A DNA stretch of 64,000 nt, from the NCBI GenBank assembly GCA_041397525.1, contig JAWKWL010000003.1:496001-560000 (forward strand), read 5' to 3'. The notes under the pieces were generated by a model, which was not told the origin of the DNA, made no database searches, and saw only the letters and a program-made list of their open reading frames with translations. Below, piece after piece: positions 8,387 through 17,915 of the stretch (positions are counted from its first letter, which is position 1; every line of letters begins with the position of its first letter). The position numbers were made by a program, and so were the translations under genes. This DNA comes from BOKV01 sp041397525. Its GTDB lineage: Bacteria > Pseudomonadota > Alphaproteobacteria > Rhizobiales > Rhizobiaceae.

Positions 8387-8847
8387 GCGTTGCTACAAGG
8401 GTGGATATCTGGACCGATGGTGCCTGCTCGGGGAATCCGGGGCCGGGCGGCTGGGGAGCTTTGATGCGCCATGGCGAGCGTGAAAAGGAGCTCTCGGGCG
8501 GAGAGCCCGATACCACCAACAACCGCATGGAACTACGCGCTGCCATCGAGGCGCTCAACGCCCTCAAAAAATCGTGCGAGGTCCATCTTCATACGGATTC
8601 GCAATATGTCAAAGGCGGTGTCACCGGCTGGATGCACAACTGGAAGCGCAATGGCTGGAAGACCTCAGACAAGAAGCCGGTGAAGAACGAAGACCTGTGG
8701 CGGGAACTCGACACTGCAGCCGCCCGGCACGAAATCCGCTGGCACTGGGTCAAGGGTCATGCTGGCCATCCCGAGAATGAACGCGCCGACGAACTGGCTC
8801 GCAAGGGAATGGAGCCGTTCAAGAAAAAACCGGCCCGGCCGCAATAG
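8383..8847 (+). CDS. rnhA: Ribonuclease HI
   Basis: Degrades the RNA strand of RNA-DNA hybrids. The 154-residue product is full length, with the first catalytic aspartate in WTDGACSGNPGPGGWG, the glutamate in NRMELRAAIEAL, the next aspartate in HTDSQYVKGG, a basic handle (WMHNWKRNGWKTSDKKPVKN) and WHWVKGHAGHPENERADELA at the C-terminus. The start is TTG at 8383, overlapping the thrB stop, with GGGAGAGG just upstream; a GTG at 8401 would cut off the conserved beta-strand lead. The 3' end lies inside the stem of a terminator that serves the opposite strand. Confidence 0.95.
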   Translation: MSVATRVDIWTDGACSGNPGPGGWGALMRHGEREKELSGGEPDTTNNRMELRAAIEALNALKKSCEVHLHTDSQYVKGGVTGWMHNWKRNGWKTSDKKPVKNEDLWRELDTAAARHEIRWHWVKGHAGHPENERADELARKGMEPFKKKPARPQ

Positions 8848-8858
8848 CCGAACCGGTT
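8822..8858 (-). terminator. Intrinsic terminator for the peroxiredoxin gene, overlapping the rnhA 3' end
   Basis: Read on the minus strand: AACCGGTTCGGC, loop TATTGCG, then GCCGGGCCGGTT followed by a run of T (plus-strand AAAAAA at 8824-8829). The two 12-base arms pair except for one internal two-base mismatch. It starts 16 bases beyond the peroxiredoxin stop. Part of it (8822-8847) encodes the last residues of RnhA, so the same bases serve as coding sequence on one strand and as a terminator on the other. Confidence 0.75.
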
Positions 8859-8874
8859 ACAAGATTGGCAGCCG

Positions 8875-9360
8875 TCAAAGTTGTTCGAGGATGCGTGCCG
8901 CGCCTGAAATTTCCGCTGTGCCCGGCTTTTCCTCGATGTTGAGCGCCTTCAACACACCGTCATCAACAATCATCGAATAGCGCTTGGAGCGCACGCCCAT
9001 ACCGGCCACGCTGAGATCGACATCAAGACCTACTGCCTTCGAGAATTCAGCAGCACCATCGGCGAGGAAATGGATCTTGCCTTTTCCTTTGCTCGACTTG
9101 GCCCATTCGTTCATTACCCATACGTCGTTGACGCTGACCACGGCGATCTCCTCTATGCCCTTGGCCTTGATGGTGTCGAAATGCTCGACAAAGCCGGGAA
9201 GGTGATTCATGTGGCAGGTGGGGGTAAAGGCTCCGGGAACCGCGAAAAGCACCACCTTCTTGCCGGCAAACAGTTCTTCGGTCGTCATCTGGCCGGGACC
9301 GTCCTCGGTCATGATCTTGAACGTGGCGTGCGGAAGCTTCTCACCAACAGAAATGGTCAT
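8875..9360 (-). CDS. Peroxiredoxin (Prx5/AhpE-like, redoxin domain)
   Basis: Thiol peroxidase that reduces hydrogen peroxide and organic hydroperoxides. The 161-residue product is a single redoxin domain with the active-site motif PGAFTPTCH, where the cysteine is the peroxidatic residue, preceded by GKKVVLFAVP and followed by a conserved arginine in GVRSKRYSMIVDDG. This layout is the Prx5 subfamily, usually regenerated by glutaredoxin or glutathione; no fused glutaredoxin domain is present. It is monocistronic: rnhA is convergent on one side, with a terminator in between, and a 111-base gap separates it from the next gene. Confidence 0.93.
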   Translation of the reverse strand: MTISVGEKLPHATFKIMTEDGPGQMTTEELFAGKKVVLFAVPGAFTPTCHMNHLPGFVEHFDTIKAKGIEEIAVVSVNDVWVMNEWAKSSKGKGKIHFLADGAAEFSKAVGLDVDLSVAGMGVRSKRYSMIVDDGVLKALNIEEKPGTAEISGAARILEQL

Positions 9361-9471
9361 TGTTATCTCCTGAAAACGAACCGGCTTGGCGTGATTGAAA
9401 TGAGGAAATTCATTTCGGACAATCTGGTGTTTGCAGGTGAGATATAGGGGATTGAGCCGAGCTTTCCAGCT

Positions 9472-10287
9472 CTAATTTCCGATTTTCATTTCCTGTTCCA
9501 CACCACTTGCGCCATCGCCAAGAGTTAGCCGGAGCAGGCTCCCTCCAATGGCCAGGTTTGGATCAAGTTCAGACAGGTCAATGCGAAAGCTCGCTGTATT
9601 GCCATCGCGCGACACAAGGCTCGCCGGGCGCAGGTTCCATCCTGCCGGACCTTCAGCAAAGAGTTCGGCTGCTGGCGCATCCTGTGCCACTTCGGCGGTT
9701 ACAGTCAGTGCCGCATCGCCATCCCTGGCAAGCGCAATCACCCGAAGCCCGTCATGCGGACCGGCCGGCAGGCTGGCTTTCGCGTCCTCAATCACCATGA
9801 CTGCTTCGCTGTCGCTTCCCATCAGTTTCGCAAACGGGATTTCGAACTCGGCGGTCGCGGGAATGCAAACTTCCGCGCAAACTCCTGCGATCATCGACAG
9901 GTGTATGCGGCCGGCCTGGTCGAGCGATAATGCGCTTCCCTCGAACGGAAACAGCACCCTGCCACGATATCCGGCGAATTCGGCATTTTCGAGCGTGATG
10001 TGGCGTGGAACCGGAAATTTGACTTCGCCCGGCGTGAACAGTCTGGAGCCGGTGAAATCGAATTCCGGCGGGATGCCCGATCCGCCAGGTTCACGCCAAT
10101 AGGTCTTCCAGCCGTCTTCAAGCGCAAACTCCACGACGCCACTGATGATGCCGGTAGCCGGATCGAGCTCGGCAACGAGCCGAGCCTTGCCGCCGCCCAG
10201 ATCCTCCCAGTCACTGGAGGCAGCAAAGCTCACGGCAGGCGCAACAACGGCTAGGAGAATGGCAAGGAAACCGGCAATCTTGTTCAT
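9472..10287 (-). CDS. Periplasmic protein with DsbD N-terminal (DsbD-alpha-like) domain
   Basis: A 271-residue exported protein: signal peptide with a hydrophobic core GFLAILLAVVAPAVSFAA, then a domain resembling the N-terminal module of the thiol-disulfide interchange protein DsbD. The motifs are LEDGWKTYWREPGGSGIPPEF, VLFPFEG and the cysteine pair GVCAEVCIPA. There is no membrane or thioredoxin part, so it cannot shuttle electrons across the membrane alone. Such stand-alone proteins occur in many rhizobia and are annotated as DsbD-domain proteins. A role in periplasmic thiol exchange or copper handling is possible but not shown. Confidence 0.8.
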   Translation of the reverse strand: MNKIAGFLAILLAVVAPAVSFAASSDWEDLGGGKARLVAELDPATGIISGVVEFALEDGWKTYWREPGGSGIPPEFDFTGSRLFTPGEVKFPVPRHITLENAEFAGYRGRVLFPFEGSALSLDQAGRIHLSMIAGVCAEVCIPATAEFEIPFAKLMGSDSEAVMVIEDAKASLPAGPHDGLRVIALARDGDAALTVTAEVAQDAPAAELFAEGPAGWNLRPASLVSRDGNTASFRIDLSELDPNLAIGGSLLRLTLGDGASGVEQEMKIGN

Positions 10288-10453
10288 GGTCGCAGTTTAA
10301 CGTGTTTTGGTTTTGGATCGAATGAAAAGACAGTCACGCAGTTTCATTTTCACTTGATCAATTGTCAGGATGGTTGATTTTTCTTTCCCCTTCACCATCG
10401 GGACGAAACGGACTAAACTTGAGGAAGTGATTTGGAAAAAGGCGGCCCTTGTC

Positions 10454-11041
10454 ATGAATGGTGATATGGAGACCTTGGAGGGGCAGTTCCTGATAGCAAT
10501 GCCGAACATGGGCGACCAGCGCTTTGAGCGAACGGTCGTCTATATGTGTTCGCATTCGCAGGAAGGAGCGATGGGCCTGGTTATCAACCGCAGCCTCGAA
10601 AAGCCGAGCATCACAGAATTTTTCGACCAATTGAACATCGTGACGGGTGACGAAACCCAAGGGCTGCCCGATGAACTGCGCTCGGCACAATTGTGTGTCG
10701 GTGGGCCGGTGGAGCCGGGTCGGGGCTTCGTCCTGCATTCACCTGATTTCCAATCCGAAAACACCATGGCAATTGATGCGGATGTCTGCCTTACCGCAAC
10801 GCTGGAAATCCTGCGCGCAATTGCCCGCGGCAAAGGGCCCGCCCGCTCGATGATTGCGCTTGGATATGCGGGTTGGGGAGCAGGTCAACTTGAGGAGGAA
10901 ATCAGCTCGAACGGCTGGCTGACCTCGCAAGCGGATTCATCGCTTGTCTTCGATCCGCTGAACGACATGAAATATGAACGCGCCCTGCGCAACATGGGCA
11001 TCAATCCGCTGCTGCTTTCGGCCGATGCCGGCCACGCCTGA
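10454..11041 (+). CDS. YqgE/AlgH family protein
   Basis: A 195-residue member of the widespread YqgE/AlgH (DUF179) family, whose molecular function is unsettled. Signatures are GQFLIAMPNMGDQRFERTVVY near the N-terminus, the EGAMGLVINR stretch, the VGGPVEPGRGFVLH segment and a GYAGWGAGQLEEEI motif near the C-terminus. The frame is open from 10370, but family members begin close to the GQFLIAMP motif. ATG 10454 is therefore taken, with ATG 10466 as an alternative; neither has a strong ribosome binding site. It is divergent from the DsbD-like gene. Confidence 0.85.
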   Translation: MNGDMETLEGQFLIAMPNMGDQRFERTVVYMCSHSQEGAMGLVINRSLEKPSITEFFDQLNIVTGDETQGLPDELRSAQLCVGGPVEPGRGFVLHSPDFQSENTMAIDADVCLTATLEILRAIARGKGPARSMIALGYAGWGAGQLEEEISSNGWLTSQADSSLVFDPLNDMKYERALRNMGINPLLLSADAGHA

Positions 11042-11057
11042 TCCTGACTGACAGGGC

Positions 11058-13979
11058 CTATTGACCGGCAAGTCGGAATTCCTCGCTGACCAGTTTGCCA
11101 ACATTGTCGATGCTCATCGGTTGGCCGAGCAGGTAGCCTTGTCCATATTCGCAGCCCATCTGAATCAGTTCCACGACATCGGATTCATATTCGATGCCTT
11201 CTGCGATCAGTTTCTGGTCAAGGCCGTGCGCCATGGCGATGATCGAGCGCAGTACGACGAGTCGCTCCTTGCGGTCACGCGCCTGGATGAAGGACTTGTC
11301 GATCTTGATGGTGTCAAATGGAAACCGCATCAGATAGCTGAGGCTGGAATAGCCGGTACCAAAATCGTCGAGCGAAAGTCCGGCGCCAATGGCCTTGATC
11401 CGCTCAAGCACTTGCGCGGAATATTCGGGGTTCTCCATCACCAGGCTCTCCGTCAGTTCAATGCGCAGCATTGAGGCGGGGAGCCCGGATTCCTTCAGGA
11501 CATTGCGGATATCGTTGATGATGTCATGTCGGAGAATTTCCCGGCTGGAGATATTCACCGAGACGAACAGGTCGCTATTGCCGGTCCGGTTTGCCAAGCG
11601 GGCAAAGTCGGTAACTGCAGTTTCGAGAACAAGATAACCGATCTCGTTGATCAGTCCCGAACTCTCGGCAATCGGCACGAATTCAGACGGCGAGATCCGG
11701 CCCAGTTTCGGATGCTGCCAGCGCACCAGTGCCTCGAAGCCGACAATCACCGTGTCGTCCAGGCGTGCTATCGGTTGGTATTCGACCACGATCTCGCCTT
11801 TGCCGACGGCGCTCTTGAGATCATCGCCCAGTACCGTCGTTTCATCGCGGCCGTTGCGGAATGCCGGGCGGAACGGTTCGATGCGGTTGCCGCCAAATCC
11901 CTTTGCATGCAGCATTGCCAATTCCGCGTCCCGCATGAGTTCCAACGAGCCGGGATGCTCGGATGTCCAGGTTGCAATCCCGATTGATGCGCTGAGCGTG
12001 ATGTCCTCGCCGGCAAATTGCACCGGTGCACGCAGGGTTCGTCGGATCGAGTCGGCAAAGGCTGCAATCTTGTCAGGCGCCGTTTCAGAAACCAGCGCAA
12101 AGGCAAACTGGTCACCGCCGATGCGCGCCAGCGTGTCGCCATCGCGCAGCAGCCGGCTGAAACGCCTTGCAGCGGTCAGCAGGATGGTGTCACCAACGCC
12201 AAAGCCGAGGCGGCTGTTGATGTCATGGAAATGATCGATATTGACATGGAATACGGAAGGTCTGGTTCCGCCGCTGCGTCGGGCGAGCGCGATCACTGTA
12301 TCGAGCCGGTTCGAGAACAGCATGCGGTTTTCGAGCCCGGTCAGATTGTCATGCACACTGTCAAAAAGCAGGCGCTCCTCTGCGGTCTTCACGTCAGTCA
12401 CGTCGCCGATCGAACCGACACAGCGAATGACTTCCCCGTCTAGGCCGAGCAGGGGCCGTGCACGCAGGCTGAACCAATGGTAATGGCCATTGTCACTGCG
12501 CAGGCGGAACACCTGCGAAATGCGGCCCCGCTTGTGTTCGAGCATCGCGTCAAGCGTCGCCAGAAAGCGGTCACGGTCATTGGGGTGCAGCAGGTTGGTC
12601 CATTGCTTCACTGGACAGCTGACAGCCTTTTCCGGCAGGCCCAGTATGTGCGCTGTTTCTTCGCCCGCATGAATGACGTCGCGAACCGCATCCCAGTCCC
12701 AGATGATGTATCCTGCACCCGTCAGTGCAAGCGCCTGTCGCTCGACATCACTGACCAGACCTTCGGCAAGCGCACCGCCCTGGAAAGCGTGCTGCATGAC
12801 CGTGAAACCGAGCAGCATGACGATCAGTACCAGCCCACCGCCGAGCGCTGGTTGAATGATGTCGTTGGAAACTCTGCCTGTCACCGTCAGCCAGGCACCG
12901 GCAAGCCATGCCAATACCAGTATCCAGGTCGGAATGAGCATCACTGCGCGGTCAAAGCCCCTGAGCGCCATGAAGACGATGAGCCCGGCACCGGCCAGCC
13001 CGGCCAGCGCAAACGAGATGCGGGCTATGCCGGCCGCCACATCGGGAACGGCAACCGCCACACCAATCAGGATGATCAGGCCGAGCAGCCAGCCAACGGC
13101 GACCGTCGTGATGTGGCGATGCCAGTGATTGAGATTGAGAAAAGCGTAAAGAAAGATGACAAGTGCGGCGGCCAGGAACACTTCGGTACCCGCCCGCCAT
13201 ACCGGAAGCGTCGAGGTCGTAATGGTGACCACCCGGTCCCAGAAGCCGAAATCGACACAGACATAGGCGAGAACTCCCCATGCCATTGCGGCGGTCGCCG
13301 GAAACATCGCCGATCCCTTGACGACAAAAAGGATGGTCAGGAACACTGCCAACAGCCCCGAAATTCCCAGCACGATACCGCGATACAACGTGTATGAATT
13401 GACTGTTTCCTTGTAGGCGTCCGGATCCCACAGAAAGAGCTTTGGCAGTTTGCGGGTCTTCAGTTCGGCGACGAGCGTGATCACTGCACCGGGATCAAGC
13501 GTGATCAGAAAGGCGTCCGCTTCCCTATCCTCGGCGGGTTCCAGCGAAAAGCCCTCGCTCGGTGTAATCGACACAATGCGCGACGAATCGAGATCCGGCC
13601 AGAAGAGCCCTGATCCGACAAGGCGGTAATGTGGTGCGACGATCAGTCGGTCGATCTGTTCATTGGTATTGTTGGCCAGCGCAAACACTGCCCAGTTGGT
13701 AATGCCGTCGGGGTTCTTGGCCCGCACTTCAACGCGACGGACAATGCCCTCGCGGTCAGGTGCGGTGGAAATCTTCAGGCTTTCGGATTGTTGCGAATAC
13801 AAATCGGTCGCATCGGTAATGTCGACCGCCTTTTCATCCCGCGAAACATTGATAAGCTCCAGCGCACCGGCAACGGAATTCAGCGGCATTCCCGGCAGGA
13901 ACGGCGCGAAAACCATGAGCAACATCAGAATGGTTCGCAACTTGCGCAATGATGATTTCCCGGACTTGGAGCATTCCAC
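11058..13979 (-). CDS. Membrane-bound PAS-GGDEF-EAL cyclic-di-GMP protein
   Basis: Predicted cyclic-di-GMP signalling protein, about 973 residues. Order: signal peptide or first helix (RTILMLLMVFAPFLPG), a periplasmic beta-rich domain of about 170 residues, seven hydrophobic helices, a PAS domain (GYIIWDWD to VGSIGDVTDV), a GGDEF domain and a C-terminal EAL domain. The EAL part looks active: EALVRW, NISSRE, ELTES, LDDFGTGYSS, IKIDKSF, AEGIE and GYLLGQP are all present. The GGDEF signature reads GGDQF, so cyclase activity is doubtful. The fold order recalls 7TMR-DISM receptors. The GTG at 13979 puts the hydrophobic leader at the N-terminus; another GTG at 14081 is in frame but has no ribosome site. 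Confidence 0.85.
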   Translation of the reverse strand: MECSKSGKSSLRKLRTILMLLMVFAPFLPGMPLNSVAGALELINVSRDEKAVDITDATDLYSQQSESLKISTAPDREGIVRRVEVRAKNPDGITNWAVFALANNTNEQIDRLIVAPHYRLVGSGLFWPDLDSSRIVSITPSEGFSLEPAEDREADAFLITLDPGAVITLVAELKTRKLPKLFLWDPDAYKETVNSYTLYRGIVLGISGLLAVFLTILFVVKGSAMFPATAAMAWGVLAYVCVDFGFWDRVVTITTSTLPVWRAGTEVFLAAALVIFLYAFLNLNHWHRHITTVAVGWLLGLIILIGVAVAVPDVAAGIARISFALAGLAGAGLIVFMALRGFDRAVMLIPTWILVLAWLAGAWLTVTGRVSNDIIQPALGGGLVLIVMLLGFTVMQHAFQGGALAEGLVSDVERQALALTGAGYIIWDWDAVRDVIHAGEETAHILGLPEKAVSCPVKQWTNLLHPNDRDRFLATLDAMLEHKRGRISQVFRLRSDNGHYHWFSLRARPLLGLDGEVIRCVGSIGDVTDVKTAEERLLFDSVHDNLTGLENRMLFSNRLDTVIALARRSGGTRPSVFHVNIDHFHDINSRLGFGVGDTILLTAARRFSRLLRDGDTLARIGGDQFAFALVSETAPDKIAAFADSIRRTLRAPVQFAGEDITLSASIGIATWTSEHPGSLELMRDAELAMLHAKGFGGNRIEPFRPAFRNGRDETTVLGDDLKSAVGKGEIVVEYQPIARLDDTVIVGFEALVRWQHPKLGRISPSEFVPIAESSGLINEIGYLVLETAVTDFARLANRTGNSDLFVSVNISSREILRHDIINDIRNVLKESGLPASMLRIELTESLVMENPEYSAQVLERIKAIGAGLSLDDFGTGYSSLSYLMRFPFDTIKIDKSFIQARDRKERLVVLRSIIAMAHGLDQKLIAEGIEYESDVVELIQMGCEYGQGYLLGQPMSIDNVGKLVSEEFRLAGQ

Positions 13980-14224
13980 GTTTCTCTGGAAACGGGATAA
14001 CGCATTTATCCAATTTGCAATGATTACGCATTCCTGTTTTCCGATTCCATAAAAACAGAAATTTCTCAGGCGGCCTTTCACTATTTTGGGGCTTTAGAAC
14101 ATACAAGGCGGTCATTATCCAGCATATTTACGCGATCTGCCAATCCGTATTCATTCGCTGTCCACCTGTAATCAGGTCGAAAAACGACGAATTTCAGACC
14201 GCAATCCCGGTCCAACTCCCAACC

Positions 14225-14833
14225 TCACTCTTTGATGGCCTGCCAATCTGACTGGAGCAGCGAGAATAACTCGTGATCGCGTCGTTCTCCATTGATTTCA
14301 AGATAACTGCGGACAGTTCCCTCGTACTGGAACCCGGCACTTCGCAAAAGTCGCATGGAGCGTTCATTGCCGGCAATGCAGGCCGCTTCGATCCGTTCCA
14401 GTTTCAACAGGGCGAACAGTCGGGGGAGGAGAATTCGCACCGCCTCGCCCATATGCCCATTGCCTGCATGGGGTTCACCCATCCAGTATCCCAGAGAAGC
14501 GCTGCGTGCAGCACCATGGCGAATGTTGAATGCGCTGATCCCGCCGAGAATTTCGCCCTGTTCGGAACCGCTTCTCTTTCGAACCAGGAAATAGCTATAC
14601 GCGCTGCCATTTTCGCGCTCCAGGCGCATGCGTTTAATGCGGCGGCGAAAACCCGCGGGCGAAAGGTCATCGGGCGGCCATTTCGGCTCCAGTGGCGCGA
14701 GAAAGCTGACGCTCATTTCGCGCAGGTCACGCCATTCCGCGAAATCGTCGATCACTGGCACACGCAGGTCAATGCCAACGCCCGAAATCAGTTCTGGCAG
14801 CATTCCGCGTCTCGAAAGAAAGCGGAATGCCAT
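14225..14833 (-). CDS. GNAT acetyltransferase (RimJ/RimL type)
   Basis: A 202-residue N-acetyltransferase of the group that acetylates protein N-termini or small amines. The acetyl-CoA loop is visible as GYWMGEPHAGNGHMGEAV, followed by the helix and strand IEAACIAGNERSMRLLRSAGFQYEGTVRSY, typical of RimJ/RimL proteins, where the substrate is often ribosomal. The start gives MAFRFLSRRGMLPEL. It follows the M16 peptidase gene by eight bases, so it is probably the last gene of a thrC-M16-GNAT transcript. The substrate is not predictable. Confidence 0.88.
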   Translation of the reverse strand: MAFRFLSRRGMLPELISGVGIDLRVPVIDDFAEWRDLREMSVSFLAPLEPKWPPDDLSPAGFRRRIKRMRLERENGSAYSYFLVRKRSGSEQGEILGGISAFNIRHGAARSASLGYWMGEPHAGNGHMGEAVRILLPRLFALLKLERIEAACIAGNERSMRLLRSAGFQYEGTVRSYLEINGERRDHELFSLLQSDWQAIKE

Positions 14834-14841
14834 TTTTCAGG

Positions 14842-16125
14842 TTACTCTGCAGCGGCTGCCGTGGTGAATCCCAGATGGCTGGCTATGTCACCATGCGACA
14901 TGACACTGGACTTCGGCCCGACAACGGCAATGGTGGGATTGGACTGGCGGAAGGTCCGAAAGGCAAGATCACGCAGCCGCTCCGCTGAAATCGCCTCAAG
15001 TCTCGCGACCAGTTCCTCGGTCGTGATCGGACGACCAAACAGCAGGATTTGCCTGGCGATTTGGCCGGCGCGCGACGACGGGCTTTCCATGCCCATCAGC
15101 AGGCCGGAGCGGATCTGTGCACGTGCCCGGTTCACCTCAGCGTCGCTGATCATCTCGCCAGCTTTCAGCAATTCGTCAAGAATGACCGGCACCAGTTCAG
15201 CGGTGTCTTCTTCGCCTGTTGCAGCATGAATGCCAAACACTCCGGTATCGGAAAAGCCCCAGTGGAAGGAATGGATAGAGTAGCACAGTCCGCGCTTTTC
15301 CCGGACTTCCTGGAACAGGCGCGAAGACATTCCGCCGCCAAGCACGACCGAAAGCAGCTGCGAGGCGTAAAAATCGCGCGCATGGTAGGCGCGCCCCTCG
15401 AACCCGAGAACAATTTGCGCCTCGTTGAAATCGCGATGCACCATAGTTTCGCCGCCGCGATAAAAGGCTTTTTCCTCGACCGGTCCCTGGTCGGCAGGGA
15501 GGTCGCCGAACAATTCTCCGGCAAGCCTGACCAACCTCTCGTGATCGACTGCACCCGCCGCGGAAAGCACCATGTTGGGCCCGCGATAATGCGTGGAGAG
15601 GTAGTTGCGGATATCCTCGCTTTTGAAACCGGAAACGGTTTCTGGTGTTCCCAGGATTGGCCTGCCTATGGGTTGCCCGGGAAAGGCGGTGTCCTGGAAC
15701 AAGTCAAACACGAGATCGTCCGGCGTGTCATTGGCCGCACCGATCTCTTGCAGGATGACATGCTGCTCACGTTCGAGCTCTAGCTCATCGAAAACCGAGT
15801 TGACCAGAATGTCGTTGAGAATGTCGACAGCCAGATCGACATCGTCCTTCAGCACCCGGGCGTAATAGGCGGTGGTTTCCACGCTGGTGGCCGCATTGAC
15901 CTCGCCGCCCACATTTTCGATCTCTTCCGCGATCCGTGCCGCAGTCCGCCGCTTTGTGCCCTTGAATGCCATGTGTTCAAGGAGGTGGGATACGCCATGC
16001 TGCGCAATGTTTTCGTTGCGCGCACCTGCCTTGACCCATATTCCCAAAGACGCACTTTCAAGGTGCGGCATGGTGTCGGTGACAATTGTAAGCCCGTTGT
16101 CAAGCTTGGAAACTTCTACGCTCAT
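14842..16125 (-). CDS. M16 family zinc metallopeptidase (processing-peptidase-like)
   Basis: A 427-residue protease of the M16 (pitrilysin) family, close in shape to the mitochondrial processing peptidase beta subunit. The zinc motif is inverted, HLLEH (residues 47-51) in GVSHLLEHMAFKGT, and the third ligand region is VILQEIGAANDTPDD. The C-terminal half carries the usual inactive partner domain (GLCYSIHSFHWGFSDTG, GMESPSSRAGQIARQ). In alphaproteobacteria this gene frequently follows threonine synthase, as it does here (101 bases downstream of thrC). The natural substrate in this group is not known. Confidence 0.92.
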   Translation of the reverse strand: MSVEVSKLDNGLTIVTDTMPHLESASLGIWVKAGARNENIAQHGVSHLLEHMAFKGTKRRTAARIAEEIENVGGEVNAATSVETTAYYARVLKDDVDLAVDILNDILVNSVFDELELEREQHVILQEIGAANDTPDDLVFDLFQDTAFPGQPIGRPILGTPETVSGFKSEDIRNYLSTHYRGPNMVLSAAGAVDHERLVRLAGELFGDLPADQGPVEEKAFYRGGETMVHRDFNEAQIVLGFEGRAYHARDFYASQLLSVVLGGGMSSRLFQEVREKRGLCYSIHSFHWGFSDTGVFGIHAATGEEDTAELVPVILDELLKAGEMISDAEVNRARAQIRSGLLMGMESPSSRAGQIARQILLFGRPITTEELVARLEAISAERLRDLAFRTFRQSNPTIAVVGPKSSVMSHGDIASHLGFTTAAAAE

Positions 16126-16226
16126 TTGGCCACATTACAGCAGCAAAACGCCCAAGTCATCGGCCATGTGGCTGCAATATGACGGGTCTGCAAAATTTTT
16201 TTCAAACCGTAAGCCAGACGTTGTTG

Positions 16227-17621
16227 TCAGCCACGACCGCTGATGCTTGTTTCGATATGCGTCTGCAGGAAGTCGAGACTGTTGGGAATGACCTTGTAGT
16301 GCTCCTTGCGCTGCATCAGGTCACCAAGCCAGTCCGGCAGTGCAGGGTGGACACCGGTCGCAGCCTTCACTGCGTCGGGGAACTTGGCGGGATGCGCGGT
16401 AGCAAGCGCCACCATCGGCTCGCTTGCGGTCCGGCTCTGTGCAACCTTGACGCCGACGGCCGTGTGCGGATCAAGCAGATAACCATTGTCCTTCAACATC
16501 GCTGCAATTACCGCGGCAGTTTCCGTTTCGCTGCAAGCGCCTGCGCTGAATTGCGAACGGATCACGCCAAGCGCTTCGCCAGGAAGCGTGAATGCACCCG
16601 ACTGCGAAAGATTGGCCATCAGCCGCGCGACCGTCTCACCGTCGCGACCACATGCTTCGAACACCAACCGCTCGAAATTCGAGGATACCTGGATGTCCAT
16701 CGATGGCGAGGTGGTGGCATGGACACCCGTCACCTCGTAGCGACCGGTGGCAAGCGTACGGGCCAGAATGTCGTTGGAATTGGTGGCGATAACCAGTTGC
16801 CTGATAGGCAAGCCCATCCGCTTCGCCGCATAGCCTGCGAAGATGTCGCCGAAATTGCCGGTTGGCACTGTAAATGAAACTTCCCGGTCGGGAGAGCCAA
16901 GCGCTGTGGCTGCGGTAAAGTAATAGACAATCTGGGCCATGATGCGTGCCCAGTTGATCGAGTTGACGCCCGACAGTTGCACCCGGTCACGGAAACTTAG
17001 GTCGTTGAACATGGCCTTCACCAGCGCCTGGCAATCGTCGAAATTGCCTTCGACCGCGAGCGCATGCACATTGGCGTCAGCAATGCCGGTCATCTGGCGT
17101 TGCTGCACCGGCGATACCCTGCCATGCGGGAACAGGATGAAGATATCGGTATTGGAGCGACCGCGAAAGGCCTCGATCGCCGCTCCGCCGGTGTCGCCCG
17201 ATGTCGCGCCGACAATAGTTGCGCGCAGTCCGCGTTCGTTCAGCACATGGTCCATCAGGCGCGCGAGCAACTGCATCGCGACATCCTTGAACGCCAATGT
17301 CGGCCCGTGGAAGAGTTCCAGGATGAAATGGTTCGGGCCCGTCTGCACCAGCGGTGTCACCGCACCATGGCGGAAGGTAGCGTATGCATCATCGACCATT
17401 GCGGAAAAGGCTTCAGGCGCAATTGCATCGCCGACAAAGGGCATCAGCACCTGTTTGGCAATTTCGCGATATGGCTTGCCCGCCATTGCGCGGATTTCGG
17501 CAGGCGAGAATTGCGGCCATTCCTGCGGCACATAAAGTCCGCCATCGCGCGCCAGTCCCGCCAGAAGCACATCACTGAAGCCGGTTACAGGCGCGCGGCC
17601 CCTTGTGCTGACATATTTCAC
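16227..17621 (-). CDS. thrC: Threonine synthase
   Basis: PLP enzyme converting O-phosphohomoserine to threonine. The 464-residue product fits the long proteobacterial form. The PLP lysine is in GPTLAFKDVAMQLLA (Lys112), and further signatures are GATSGDTGGAAIEA, FILFPHGRVSPVQQRQMTG and VPTGNFGDIFAGY. The GTG at 17621 is chosen over the longer frame because GGAGG lies just upstream at normal spacing and the protein then begins MKYVSTRGRAPV, the family N-terminus. It is transcribed with the M16 peptidase. Its substrate is made by ThrB (7403-8386), about 8 kb away on the other strand. Confidence 0.96.
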   Translation of the reverse strand: MKYVSTRGRAPVTGFSDVLLAGLARDGGLYVPQEWPQFSPAEIRAMAGKPYREIAKQVLMPFVGDAIAPEAFSAMVDDAYATFRHGAVTPLVQTGPNHFILELFHGPTLAFKDVAMQLLARLMDHVLNERGLRATIVGATSGDTGGAAIEAFRGRSNTDIFILFPHGRVSPVQQRQMTGIADANVHALAVEGNFDDCQALVKAMFNDLSFRDRVQLSGVNSINWARIMAQIVYYFTAATALGSPDREVSFTVPTGNFGDIFAGYAAKRMGLPIRQLVIATNSNDILARTLATGRYEVTGVHATTSPSMDIQVSSNFERLVFEACGRDGETVARLMANLSQSGAFTLPGEALGVIRSQFSAGACSETETAAVIAAMLKDNGYLLDPHTAVGVKVAQSRTASEPMVALATAHPAKFPDAVKAATGVHPALPDWLGDLMQRKEHYKVIPNSLDFLQTHIETSISGRG

Positions 17622-17915
17622 CGTGAACCTCCGCCTTGCTTTTCCGGCAACGATTTTGTGGACAATCATCTTGCAGCCATTTTTGCGAGGCAAATGCGGC
17701 TGGCGTTGATATACCCGACCCTGCCATGCTTGCAAGTTGAACACGGCGGTTTGCTCCTGCCTGTGATCAAGCGGCGCTGTGTTGGATTTTAGCGCCATTG
17801 CGCTGCTGAAATGGCAGACAGGAAAACCGGGTTCGTCCCGGGTGGTGACTGGCAGCGCGTTATTGGGTAATAGAAGGCGGTTGAGAAACCGGATATCGAG
17901 CCTGGGGCGGTGTAG

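Noticed and set aside
12477..13397. 306-codon plus-strand frame inside the GGDEF-EAL gene
   Set aside because: Low-complexity His/Arg/Gln-rich translation without motifs; the minus strand encodes clear membrane and PAS domains.
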